From Acidobacteriota bacterium (GTDB lineage Bacteria > Acidobacteriota > Holophagae > Holophagales > Holophagaceae): DNA of 6,694 nt. The stretch is taken from NCBI GenBank assembly GCA_021778785.1, contig JAJYBX010000110.1, positions 1 through 6,694 of the forward strand. The letters run 5' to 3'. The notes under the pieces are model-generated. The model was given only the letters and a program-made list of their open reading frames with translations. It made no database searches and was not told the origin of the DNA. A program made the translations under genes and the position numbers. Positions 1 through 6,669 of the stretch are shown one piece after another (position 1 is the first letter of the stretch; each line of letters starts with the position of its first letter).

Positions 1-1189
1 CCCGGCCCTGCACCGGCCCCTGCAGGTGCCAGCGGCGGGTGCTCCGCTGGACCTGCATGCGCGGCGCGGAAAGGCTGCGGGAACCCCAGAGGAGCACGGG
101 CTGGCCCTCGGCCGCGGCGTAGCCCATGGGGAGCGAAGCCGGCAGATCGGGCCCGGCGCCCTCCCGGATGAAGACCCGGGGCGCCTTCAGGGTGAGCCGC
201 TGCCCATCCAGGGGCTGATCCCAGACCACGCTCCCCTCCAGGCGCAGACCTGCCGGTGTCCACCGGACACCCTCGGCGGCCAGGTTCTCGGAACCACCCG
301 GGAGGCCCCGATGGGCCTGGAATCCCCGCAGTTCCACCTGCTGGAAGCTGGATCCCGGCGCGGGCCTGGGCGCCCGACCGCCCTGCGCCTCGCCCCGCCA
401 GCCATCCTGGCGCTCGAAGGACAGCGGCGCGGGCCAACTCACCGTGTCCGGGGCCAGGTCCGCGGCGGTGGCCTGGAGGGACCCCTCGGTCAGCCGGGCG
501 CGCACCTGCTCCAGGTGCCCCGTCTGGAAGCCGGGGGTGGCCCACAGGCGCTCGGCCTCCATGCCCAGCAGGGTGGCCCGGGAAGGGCCTCCCTCCGGGG
601 CGTGCCAGACCACGGGACCGCGGTCCACCCGGAAGCGGCCGTCGGCCTCCCGCCGCCAGCCCGCGGGCAGGTCCCACTGGCCCTGGGCCGACCCCTGCAG
701 GGACTCCCAATGGAGGGGGGAGAGGCCCTCCCACAGCCCGCCGGTCCACCGGAGGGCGGGCGCCGTGCCCTCCACATGCCCCTTCCCCAGCACCTGGGAG
801 GTGACTGGATCGAGCACCTGCAGGTCCATGGGCGCCGACAGGGTCCACACGCCCTCCCGGCGGCGCGCGGTGGGGGAGGTCATGCGCCAGAGCCCCGCCT
901 GCTCCTCCAGCCGCCCCGTGACCTCCTCCAGGCGGAGGTCCTCCTCCGACCCGGCGATGGTCTTGTAGTCCAGCACCATGCGGTTGGGTCCCAACTGCTC
1001 GGTCAGCGTGCCCAGGGTGCCCCGGGACCGCTCCGAGAAGAGGGCATCGCCCGCCGAGGCCCGGCCGGGCAGTTCCCGGGGGCTCACGAGCATGAAGCGG
1101 ATCGTGAACCCGAGGACCGAAGCCAGCAGGGCCGCGCCCGCCCCCCGCCAGAGGGGGTGCCGGGCCGGGGGCAGCGCGAGGACCTTCAC
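1..1189 (-). CDS. Partial membrane-anchored protein, possibly LptC-like (lipopolysaccharide transport); C-terminus beyond the left edge
   Basis: An open minus-strand frame of 396 codons without a stop runs off the left edge. The proposed start is GTG at 1189, whose bases overlap the recJ stop as GTGA (4-base overlap), which implies translational coupling. An in-frame ATG at residue 33 lies inside the hydrophobic segment and is a less likely start. The N-terminus is basic (K2, R10, R15) and is followed by a hydrophobic stretch at about residues 16-36, which fits a single inner-membrane anchor with the rest in the periplasm. The remainder is rich in Trp, Gly and alternating polar/hydrophobic stretches typical of beta structure. 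Around residues 50-125 it resembles the LptC pattern: a short repeat-like region, then strands with a 'W..TSP' and a 'W.LSAP' segment. The visible end is Pro/Ala/Gly-rich. LptC proteins are usually about 190 residues, so this one would be at least twice as long. The family assignment is an inference from general appearance; that it is a real gene is much surer. Confidence 0.6.
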   Translation of the reverse strand, partial: MKVLALPPARHPLWRGAGAALLASVLGFTIRFMLVSPRELPGRASAGDALFSERSRGTLGTLTEQLGPNRMVLDYKTIAGSEEDLRLEEVTGRLEEQAGLWRMTSPTARRREGVWTLSAPMDLQVLDPVTSQVLGKGHVEGTAPALRWTGGLWEGLSPLHWESLQGSAQGQWDLPAGWRREADGRFRVDRGPVVWHAPEGGPSRATLLGMEAERLWATPGFQTGHLEQVRARLTEGSLQATAADLAPDTVSWPAPLSFERQDGWRGEAQGGRAPRPAPGSSFQQVELRGFQAHRGLPGGSENLAAEGVRWTPAGLRLEGSVVWDQPLDGQRLTLKAPRVFIREGAGPDLPASLPMGYAAAEGQPVLLWGSRSLSAPRMQVQRSTRRWHLQGPVQGR

Positions 1190-2856
1190 GCCCCGCCCCC
1201 GGCGGTCAGTTCGGCCTCCACCAGCCAGGAGCGGCCCCAGCGGAGGCTGGCCTGGGGCGTGGCCGCCAGATGCAAGGTCGCCCCCGCCGCCGGCAGGGCG
1301 GGCCGCTCCGCGCCGGCGAACCAGGTGAGGGGATCCGGATGGCCGGAGAGCCTCAGCTTCCAGTGATCCTCCCCGAAGACGTCCCGGGCCGCCAGGGAGC
1401 CGGAGACCCGGACCAGCGGGGGGGGAAAACCCTGGCCGTAGGGCTCCAACCGGGCCAGATCGGCGTCGGAGGGAAGGTCTTCGGCGGCCCCGTCCAGCAG
1501 AAGGGGCGGGATCTCCCGGCCGGCGGCCTGGAGGCCCGCGCCCCGCTGCAGGGCCTGCCGGACGAAGGGCAGCCGTGCGACCTCGAAGCTGAGCCCCGCG
1601 GCGGCGCGGTGTCCGCCGCCGCCCAGGAGAAAAGGCTGGGCCAGCGCCAGCAGCTCGCCCAGGTCATAGCCCTCGGGCGCGCGGAGGCTGCAGTGGGCCA
1701 CGCCCTCCACCACGGTGCAGACGCCGGTGGGCCGCCCGCTGGCGCGCATGCGCTGGCCGGCCACGATGCCGATGACCCCCTTGTGGGCCGTGGGATCCAG
1801 CGTCAGGTCGAAGGCCTCGGGCCCCGGCGGATCCAGGCGGGCCGCCAGCTCCTGCTGGATGCGGCGGCGCTCGCGGTTGAGGTCCTCCACGCGGATCATC
1901 AGGCGCTCCGCCTCGGCGGCATCCCGCGTGAGCAGCAGGCGGACGGCGTCCTCCGCGCCCCCCATCCGGCCCACGGCGTTGAGACGGGGCCCCAGGGCGA
2001 AGGCGATGTCCTGGGCCGAGAGGGGAGCCTCCTTGCGAGCCGCCCGCAGCAGGGCGGCGAGGCCGGGGCCGTTCTTCTCGGAGAGCGAGGCCAGCCCCCG
2101 CCGCACCAGCAGGGCGTTCTCACCGGCCAGGGGCATCATGTCCGCCACGGTGCCGATGGCCACCAGCTTCAGCAGGCCGTCGAGGAAGGCGGCGTCCCCG
2201 CCCCTGGGCACGGGTACGGCCCCCAGGAGGGCCTGGGCCAGCTTGAAGGCCACGCCCACGCCCGCCAGGTGGCGGTTGGCGTAGCCCCCCAGGTGGGGAT
2301 GCACCACGGCGCAGGCCGGGGGCAGCTCGGGGCCCAGGGCGTGGTGGTCCGTGATGACCCAGTCCAGGCCCAGCTCCGCGCTGGCGGCCACCTCGGCCAC
2401 GCTCCGCACGCCGCAGTCCACCGAGATGATCAGGCCCGGGTCGCGCTCGGCCTTCAGTTCCTGGATGCAATCCAGGTGGAGGCCGTAGCCGTCGGAGAAG
2501 CGGTTGGGGATGAAGAACGAGACCTCGGCGCCGAGCTTCTCCAGCACCCGGGAGAGCAGGGCCGTGGCGGTGACGCCGTCCACATCGTAGTCCCCGTAGA
2601 CCACGATGCGCTCGCGGGCCTCGATGGCCCGGTGGATGCGGGCCACGGCCGCGTCCACGCCCGGCAGCAGGTGCGGATCGCTGCTCCGCTCCCAGGATGG
2701 GTCCAGGCGCCAGGCCAGGTCCTCCGGCCGGTCCAGGCCCCGCAGCCAGGCCAGCCGCGCCAGGCGGGGATCCAGGTCCCATGCGGCCGCCAGGGCCCCC
2801 CAGGGCGCGGCGCCCGCCGGGGCCTCCCGGCGGAGACGCCAGGCCTTCGGGCCCAC
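1186..2856 (-). CDS. recJ: Single-stranded-DNA-specific 5'-3' exonuclease RecJ
   Basis: RecJ degrades single-stranded DNA 5' to 3' in recombinational and mismatch repair in the cytoplasm, using two metal ions held by a DHH phosphoesterase core. The 556-residue product carries the whole motif set: DYDVDG at 89-94, PNRFSDGYGL at 117-126, VDCG at 146-149, DHH at 170-172, GTVADMMPL at 235-243 and PRLNAVGRM at 290-298. The DHHA1 domain follows, with HKGVIGIVAG from 358 and GGGGHRAAAG at 412-421. A C-terminal OB-like domain begins near the LEPYGQG segment. Length is normal for the family (about 560-580). The start is taken as GTG at 2856 because its G is the last base of the accA TAG stop (TAGTG), it gives the expected N-terminal length, and no in-frame ATG precedes the catalytic core. 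The frame is open further upstream, but that part lies antiparallel in phase over accA and does not look like RecJ. The stop overlaps the start of the next gene by 4 bases. No key residue appears to be missing. Confidence 0.95.
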   Translation of the reverse strand: MGPKAWRLRREAPAGAAPWGALAAAWDLDPRLARLAWLRGLDRPEDLAWRLDPSWERSSDPHLLPGVDAAVARIHRAIEARERIVVYGDYDVDGVTATALLSRVLEKLGAEVSFFIPNRFSDGYGLHLDCIQELKAERDPGLIISVDCGVRSVAEVAASAELGLDWVITDHHALGPELPPACAVVHPHLGGYANRHLAGVGVAFKLAQALLGAVPVPRGGDAAFLDGLLKLVAIGTVADMMPLAGENALLVRRGLASLSEKNGPGLAALLRAARKEAPLSAQDIAFALGPRLNAVGRMGGAEDAVRLLLTRDAAEAERLMIRVEDLNRERRRIQQELAARLDPPGPEAFDLTLDPTAHKGVIGIVAGQRMRASGRPTGVCTVVEGVAHCSLRAPEGYDLGELLALAQPFLLGGGGHRAAAGLSFEVARLPFVRQALQRGAGLQAAGREIPPLLLDGAAEDLPSDADLARLEPYGQGFPPPLVRVSGSLAARDVFGEDHWKLRLSGHPDPLTWFAGAERPALPAAGATLHLAATPQASLRWGRSWLVEAELTAGGGA

Positions 2857-3815
2857 TAGCCCACCGAACCCATGCGGGCGAACTTCTGGTACCGCTCCTC
2901 CACGAGGGCCTCGGCGCTGAGTTCCGCCAGCTCGGAGAAGGCGTCCACCACCGCCTCCTTGAGGGCCGCCGCGGCCGCCTCGAAATCGGAGTGGGCGCCG
3001 CCCAGGGGCTCCTTCACGATGCCGTCGATGATGCCCAGGTCCAGCAGGTCCGGCGCCGTGAGCTTGAGCGCCTCGGCGGCCTTGGGAGCCTGGGAGGCGT
3101 CCTTCCAGAGGATCGAGGCACACCCCTCGGGCGAGATCACCGAGTAGATGGCGTTCTCCATCATGAGCACGCGGTCCGCCACGCCGAGGGCCAGGGCGCC
3201 GCCGCTGCCCCCCTCGCCGATGACCACGGCCACGACGGGCACCTCGAGCTTGGCCATCTCCAGCAGGTTGCGGGCGATGGCCTCGGCCTGGCCGCGCTCC
3301 TCCGCATCCACGCCGGGATAGGCTCCGGGCGTGTCGATGAGGCAGAGGACGGGCCGCTTGAACTTTTCCGCCAGCTTCATCAGGCGCAGGGCCTTGCGGT
3401 AGCCCTCGGGCTTGGGCATGCCGAAGTTGCGGAGGATCTTCTGCTTGGTGTCCCGCCCCTTCTGCTGGCCGATGATCATCACGGCGTTGCCATCGATCCA
3501 GCCCATGCCCGCCACGATGGCCGCATCGTCACCGAAGCGGCGATCGCCGTGCAACTCCTCGAACCGCTCGCAGATGCGCTCAAGGTAGTCGAGGGTGTAG
3601 GGCCGCTTGGGGTGGCGGGCCAGCTGGGCCCGCTGCCAGTTGGTGAGGTTCGAGAAGAGCTCGGCCTTCAGCTTGTCGAGCTTCTTTTCCAGCTTCTCCC
3701 GTTCCCGGGCCTGGGAGGGATCCATGGCCATGGCCTGGATCTGGGCCTCCAGTTCGAGGACCGGCTTTTCGAGCTGGGCGAGATCCATGGCCTGTTCGGG
3801 GGACGCGTCTTTCAT
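2856..3815 (-). CDS. accA: Acetyl-CoA carboxylase carboxyltransferase subunit alpha
   Basis: AccA pairs with AccD to form the carboxyltransferase that moves CO2 from carboxybiotin on AccB to acetyl-CoA, giving malonyl-CoA, the first committed step of fatty acid synthesis. The 319-residue product equals the E. coli length and is close to it throughout. An N-terminal charged helical region (about 10-55) is followed by [12 protein letters not shown] (66-77), IGQQKGRDT (115-123), [18 protein letters not shown] (129-146), IDTPGAYPG (160-168), [12 protein letters not shown] (200-211, crotonase-fold oxyanion region) and [11 protein letters not shown] (228-238). The ATG at 3815 has a GAGG a few bases upstream. 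A second in-frame ATG at 3788 would give 310 residues and cannot be excluded. The frame is open further 5' but that extension is not AccA-like and crosses the divergent spacer. It is the first gene of the minus-strand operon. accD is not in the window. Confidence 0.96.
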   Translation of the reverse strand: MKDASPEQAMDLAQLEKPVLELEAQIQAMAMDPSQAREREKLEKKLDKLKAELFSNLTNWQRAQLARHPKRPYTLDYLERICERFEELHGDRRFGDDAAIVAGMGWIDGNAVMIIGQQKGRDTKQKILRNFGMPKPEGYRKALRLMKLAEKFKRPVLCLIDTPGAYPGVDAEERGQAEAIARNLLEMAKLEVPVVAVVIGEGGSGGALALGVADRVLMMENAIYSVISPEGCASILWKDASQAPKAAEALKLTAPDLLDLGIIDGIVKEPLGGAHSDFEAAAAALKEAVVDAFSELAELSAEALVEERYQKFARMGSVG

Positions 3816-3939
3816 GGGGCCTCGGAGGGAAGCAAGGGCGAGGTCCCAGTGTAGAGGGGCCGGGGAACCTTGAACAGGCCGCGCCCATCTTGCTGGTGGC
3901 GGCCGATCTTCCATATTGGACACCGGACAGGAGGTTCCC
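3816..3939. promoter_or_regulatory. Divergent intergenic spacer, presumed promoters for both gene groups
   Basis: This 124-base stretch separates the divergent accA and the small exported-protein gene, so both transcription units most likely start here. Box assignments are weak. For the plus strand, TTGCTG at 3890-3895 and CATATT at 3912-3917 are 16 bases apart, placing a start near 3924 just before the ribosome binding site. For the minus strand, TACACT (complement of 3848-3853) could be a -10 box with a poor -35 (TGTTCA, complement of 3871-3876) 17 bases away. No clear operator palindrome or riboswitch-like structure was seen. The role as a promoter region is inferred from layout; the individual boxes are low confidence. 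Confidence 0.4.
3929..3934 (+). promoter_or_regulatory. Ribosome binding site for the small exported-protein gene
   Basis: A full AGGAGG lies 5 bases before the ATG at 3940. It decides the start: an in-frame TTG at 3916 would add 8 residues in front of the hydrophobic leader but would put this Shine-Dalgarno inside the coding region. Confidence 0.8.
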
Positions 3940-4470
3940 ATGCTGCCCTTCGCCTCCCTGCTGCTCCTCTCCCCCGCCCAGGCGGTGGCTCCCCCCCAGG
4001 ATCTTCCCGAGGTGGACGCCAAGACGCTCCCCGGCGTGTCCGGCCCCCTGGTGCCCCACTACCCGGACCCCAGCCGTGGCGCCGGCTCCACCGGCATGGA
4101 CGCCGCCATCCGCGCCCGGGCCCGCCGTGGCGTGAACATCCCGGCGGCGGCCCTCCCGGCGGGCTCCCTGCGCGTGAAGGACCGCATCCCCGATATCAGC
4201 GGATGGCGCGCCTACCGCATCGAGGTCCCCGCGGGCGGCGGCTTCAAGGCCCGGCTCCACGGCCTCCACGAGGCCTGGTTCGTGGTGAAGGTCCTCAACC
4301 GCTGGGGCACCCTGGAGGAGGGGATGCTGCAGAACCGCATCCCCACCGGCAACCCCGAAGCCTCGTACCGGAATCCCAAGGCCACGCCGAATACCGTCTT
4401 CATCGTGGTGGACACCACCGAGAGCCACGTCCAGGGCGAGGAATACACGCTGACCATCACGCGGAACTGA
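3940..4470 (+). CDS. Small predicted exported protein of unknown function, possibly with a PPC-like beta-sandwich domain
   Basis: This 176-residue protein is not recognised by family with certainty. Residues 1-15 ([15 protein letters not shown]) form a short hydrophobic leader ending in an Ala-Gln-Ala signal-peptidase-type site, so export to the periplasm or beyond is likely. The leader lacks the usual N-terminal Lys/Arg, which weakens the call. Residues 16-80 are Pro/Ala/Gly/Arg-rich and look unstructured. Residues from about 83 to the end look all-beta: a 'W.[10 protein letters not shown]' strand pair, a '[11 protein letters not shown]' segment, a '[21 protein letters not shown]' stretch, and a closing '[11 protein letters not shown]'. 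This pattern recalls bacterial pre-peptidase C-terminal (PPC) type domains, which is an inference from strand spacing only. No catalytic motif or cysteine was seen. It has a strong ribosome binding site, G/C-ending codons like its neighbours, and lies 34 bases upstream of the coaE start, so it is probably cotranscribed with it. Confidence 0.8.
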   Translation: MLPFASLLLLSPAQAVAPPQDLPEVDAKTLPGVSGPLVPHYPDPSRGAGSTGMDAAIRARARRGVNIPAAALPAGSLRVKDRIPDISGWRAYRIEVPAGGGFKARLHGLHEAWFVVKVLNRWGTLEEGMLQNRIPTGNPEASYRNPKATPNTVFIVVDTTESHVQGEEYTLTITRN

Positions 4471-4490
4471 GCTCCGGTCAGAATCGGGGC

Positions 4491-4495
4491 GGAGG
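4491..4495 (+). promoter_or_regulatory. Ribosome binding site for coaE
   Basis: GGAGG lies 9 bases before the ATG at 4505, in the 34-base gap after the stop of the preceding gene. It supports this ATG as the start. No terminator-like hairpin is obvious in the gap, which fits cotranscription. Confidence 0.7.
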
Positions 4496-4504
4496 TCCCC
4501 CCGG

Positions 4505-6589
4505 ATGCACCCCACGCCCTTCCCCCTCCTCGGCCTCAGCGGCGGCATCGCGGCGGGCAAGAGTTTCGTGGCCTCGGAACTGGCCCAACGCGGCTGGACG
4601 GTCATCGACGCCGACGCCCTGGCCCGGGAGGCCGTGGCGCCGGGCAGCGAGGGCCTGGCTGCGATCGTCGCGGCCTTCGGTCCCGGGATCCTGGGCCCCG
4701 ACGGTGGGCTGGACCGTGCGCGGATGGCGGCGGAGGTGTTCTCCGACGACCGGACCCGACATCGGCTCAACGCCCTCCTGCATCCCCGAATCGAGGCCCT
4801 CCTGACCGCACGCCTGGCGGCGCTGCCTCCCGGCACCCGGGGCGCCGTGCTGGACGCGGCCCTCTGGGTGGAGCGGGGCCGGGCCCATCACTTCGATGCC
4901 TTCTGGACCGTGGATGCCCCGGAGGCCCTGCGCCTCGCCCGTCTCGCGGCCCGGGATGGCCTGGATCCCGCGGCGGCCCGCGCACGCCTCCGCGCCCAGG
5001 CCCGGGCGCCCGAGCGGGCCCTCCATGCCGACCGCGTGATCCTCAACGACGGCGGGGATCTGTCCGGAATCCTCGCCGAGGCCGAAGCCGCCCTTCTGGC
5101 AGACTGGAAGATCCGCCGCGCACGGACCTGGAGAACGCCCATGGCCGCACCCTTCACCCCCGACCAGCTCCGTGAGGTCCTCGCCGCCCTGCTCGCCCGG
5201 GGCGGCGACTACGCCGAGGTGTTCGTGGAGCGGCGGAAGGCCCATGCCCTCAGCATGGACGATGGCCGCATGGAGGACGTCCTGGCCTCGGAGGGCTTCG
5301 GCGCCAGCCTGCGGTTGATGGAAGGCGACACCACCCGCTTCGCCGACCTCATCGCCCCCGCCTTCGAGGAGCTGCTGGAGGCCGCCCGCACCCTCGCCGC
5401 GCCCGGCAAGGGGCTGCCGGCCGAGCTGCCGGGCCTCGTCTTCGAGGCCTTCCCCACGCCCAGCCCCGTGGCCGTGGATCCCGACACCGTGCCCCTGGCC
5501 GACAAGGTGGCCCTCGTCCGCCGCGCCGAGGCGCTGGCCCGCGATCACGCCGCGAACCTCCGCCAGGGGGCCCTCAAGCAGGTCTCCGTGGGCTACGGCG
5601 ACAGCACCCAGCGGGTGTGGATCGCCTCGGCCGAGCCCGAGGGCAGCGGCTGGCTGGCCCGCGCCACCGAGGACCACCGGACGCAGGGCGTCCTCCGGCT
5701 GAACGTCACCGCCGGCGACGGCCAGCAGCTCCAGACGGGCTACCAGGCCCTGGGCGAGACCCGCGGCTTCGAGCTGTTCACGGACGAGGCCGTGGCCCGC
5801 ACCGTGAAGGAGGCTGTGCGCCTGGCCGTCCAGGCCCTCGACGCGCAGCCCGCCCCGGCGGGGACCTTCCCCGTGGTCCTCAGCAGCTCCGCCGGCGGCA
5901 CCATGATCCACGAGGCCTGCGGCCACGGGCTCGAGGCCGATCTGGCCCTGGCCGGCATGTCCGCCTTCGCCGGCAAGCTGGGCGAGAAGGTGGCCGCCGA
6001 CGGCGTCACGATCATCGATGACGGCACCCTGCCCCACAAGCGCGGCAGCCAGGCCATCGACGACGAGGGCAACCCCGTCAGCCGCGTGGTCCTCATCGAG
6101 AACGGCGTCCTCAAGGCCTACCTCCAGTCCCGGAAGACCGCCCGCAAGATGGATGTGGAGCCCACCGGCAACGGCCGCCGCGAGAGCTACCGCCACCTGC
6201 CCATCCCCCGCATGCGGAACACCTTCCTGGCCGCGGGTGGCGAAGCTCCGGAGGCCATCCTGAAGGACCTCGACCGCGGCCTGCTGGTCACCCACATGGG
6301 CGGCGGGCAGGTGGACACCGTCACCGGCAACTTCGTGTTCCAGGTGACCGAGGGCTACTGGGTGGAGCAGGGCGAACGGAAGTACCCCGTGAAGAACGCC
6401 ACGCTGAGCGGTTGCGGCCCCGAGGTGCTGAAGCAGCTCACCCGCATCGGCAGCGACCTCCACCACTTCGACATCGGCACCTGCGGCAAGGACGGCCAGG
6501 GCGTCCCCGTCAGCGACGCCCTCCCCACCATCCTCTGCCCCGCCCTCGTCGTGGGCGGCACCGCCGAGCCCCTGCCGAGCGTGATTTGA
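4505..6589 (+). CDS. coaE: Dephospho-CoA kinase (CoaE) read in frame into TldD metalloprotease; apparent 694-residue fusion
   Basis: The frame from the ATG at 4505 to the TGA at 6587-6589 has no internal stop and encodes two complete proteins. Residues 1-212 (4505-5140) are CoaE, which phosphorylates the ribose 3'-hydroxyl of dephospho-CoA with ATP, the last step of coenzyme A synthesis. Visible motifs are the P-loop GLSGGIAAGKS (10-20), DAD (35-37), LNALLHP (88-94), the LDAALWVE segment that replaces the usual 'PLLFE', a lid-type Arg-rich 'RLARLAARDGL' region, and 'ADRVILNDG' near the end. The 212 residues match free-standing CoaE (206 in E. coli), so the domain is whole. Residues 213-694 are a whole TldD, described separately. 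There is no linker: the CoaE tail (ADWKIRRARTWRTP) abuts the TldD methionine. Whether the cell makes one long protein, or the missing stop is a mutation or sequence error, cannot be settled here. The domain identities are secure; the fusion as a physical protein is not. Confidence 0.8.
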   Translation: MHPTPFPLLGLSGGIAAGKSFVASELAQRGWTVIDADALAREAVAPGSEGLAAIVAAFGPGILGPDGGLDRARMAAEVFSDDRTRHRLNALLHPRIEALLTARLAALPPGTRGAVLDAALWVERGRAHHFDAFWTVDAPEALRLARLAARDGLDPAAARARLRAQARAPERALHADRVILNDGGDLSGILAEAEAALLADWKIRRARTWRTPMAAPFTPDQLREVLAALLARGGDYAEVFVERRKAHALSMDDGRMEDVLASEGFGASLRLMEGDTTRFADLIAPAFEELLEAARTLAAPGKGLPAELPGLVFEAFPTPSPVAVDPDTVPLADKVALVRRAEALARDHAANLRQGALKQVSVGYGDSTQRVWIASAEPEGSGWLARATEDHRTQGVLRLNVTAGDGQQLQTGYQALGETRGFELFTDEAVARTVKEAVRLAVQALDAQPAPAGTFPVVLSSSAGGTMIHEACGHGLEADLALAGMSAFAGKLGEKVAADGVTIIDDGTLPHKRGSQAIDDEGNPVSRVVLIENGVLKAYLQSRKTARKMDVEPTGNGRRESYRHLPIPRMRNTFLAAGGEAPEAILKDLDRGLLVTHMGGGQVDTVTGNFVFQVTEGYWVEQGERKYPVKNATLSGCGPEVLKQLTRIGSDLHHFDIGTCGKDGQGVPVSDALPTILCPALVVGGTAEPLPSVI
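5130..5134 (+). promoter_or_regulatory. Internal ribosome binding site for a separate TldD start
   Basis: GGAGA sits 6 bases before the ATG at 5141, exactly where TldD homology begins and inside the open coaE frame. It suggests that tldD was, or still is, translated independently. The neighbouring TGG codon (5129-5131) shares two bases with it. Confidence 0.6.
5141..6589 (+). CDS. tldD: TldD family metalloprotease, translated from an internal start or as the C-terminal part of the CoaE fusion
   Basis: TldD with its partner TldE (PmbA) forms a cytoplasmic zinc protease that threads and cuts unfolded peptides. It is known for maturing peptides such as microcin B17 and for degrading the CcdA antitoxin. 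Counting from the ATG at 5141, the product is 482 residues, matching E. coli TldD (481). The HExxxH zinc motif is HEACGH at 257-262, within the typical 'GTMIHEACGHGLEAD' segment. The third ligand region 'GTCGKDGQGVPVSD' places a cysteine at 448. The motif and cysteine identify TldD, the catalytic member, rather than TldE, which lacks the HExxxH. An N-terminal TldD/PmbA domain (about 1-200) and the closing 'VVGGTAEPL' are present. No TldE gene lies in the window. The preceding ribosome binding site supports this start. A hairpin 18 bases after the stop probably marks the end of the unit. Confidence 0.88.
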   Translation: MAAPFTPDQLREVLAALLARGGDYAEVFVERRKAHALSMDDGRMEDVLASEGFGASLRLMEGDTTRFADLIAPAFEELLEAARTLAAPGKGLPAELPGLVFEAFPTPSPVAVDPDTVPLADKVALVRRAEALARDHAANLRQGALKQVSVGYGDSTQRVWIASAEPEGSGWLARATEDHRTQGVLRLNVTAGDGQQLQTGYQALGETRGFELFTDEAVARTVKEAVRLAVQALDAQPAPAGTFPVVLSSSAGGTMIHEACGHGLEADLALAGMSAFAGKLGEKVAADGVTIIDDGTLPHKRGSQAIDDEGNPVSRVVLIENGVLKAYLQSRKTARKMDVEPTGNGRRESYRHLPIPRMRNTFLAAGGEAPEAILKDLDRGLLVTHMGGGQVDTVTGNFVFQVTEGYWVEQGERKYPVKNATLSGCGPEVLKQLTRIGSDLHHFDIGTCGKDGQGVPVSDALPTILCPALVVGGTAEPLPSVI

Positions 6590-6606
6590 AAGAACAGAAG
6601 CAACTC

Positions 6607-6669
6607 ACCACGAAGACGGGAAGACCACGAACAAACCTGTCTCTCTCGTGGTCTTCCTGTCTTCGTGGT
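6607..6669. repeat. 24-bp inverted repeat with 15-base loop, terminator-like or dispersed intergenic palindrome
   Basis: The arms 6607-6630 and 6646-6669 pair over 24 positions. All are Watson-Crick except one G-U wobble (6618 with 6658), and the loop is 6631-6645. Each arm holds an internal direct repeat: ACCACGAA occurs at 6607 and again at 6624. It begins 18 bases after the tldD stop. A short T run (6677-6680) follows, but 7 bases beyond the stem, so it is not a textbook intrinsic terminator. The stem is rich in CACGAAGA units and much less GC-rich than the genes. From memory, CACGAAGA-rich palindromes of this type are scattered between genes in several environmental bacterial genomes. A role in ending transcription or protecting the 3' end is likely but inferred. 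Confidence 0.7.

Noticed and set aside
9..29. A short GCACC/GGTGC inverted repeat at the left edge
   Set aside because: It lies in a Pro/Ala/Gly-rich coding stretch of the partial gene, where such short repeats are expected from codon composition.
26..1366. A 446-codon plus-strand open frame opposite the partial left gene
   Set aside because: The minus-strand frame has an operon-like start overlap, a membrane anchor and G/C-ending codons. The plus frame is Pro/Gly/Arg-rich noise that also crosses into recJ.
1270..2859. A 529-codon plus-strand open frame opposite recJ
   Set aside because: The opposite strand has the full RecJ motif set. This frame is Gly/Gln/His-rich with no domain-like pattern and is an antisense shadow.
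2697..3854. A 385-codon plus-strand open frame opposite accA
   Set aside because: AccA is unambiguous on the minus strand. The plus frame has Leu/His/Gly-biased content without motifs.
3580..4836. A 418-codon minus-strand open frame spanning the divergent spacer
   Set aside because: It crosses the accA start, the spacer and two plus-strand genes that have proper ribosome binding sites, and it has no family resemblance.
4478..6466. A 662-codon minus-strand open frame opposite coaE-tldD
   Set aside because: It mirrors the coding frame of clear CoaE and TldD homologues. Its composition (His/Gly/Ala/Leu-rich, no recognisable motifs) is typical of antisense frames in GC-rich DNA.
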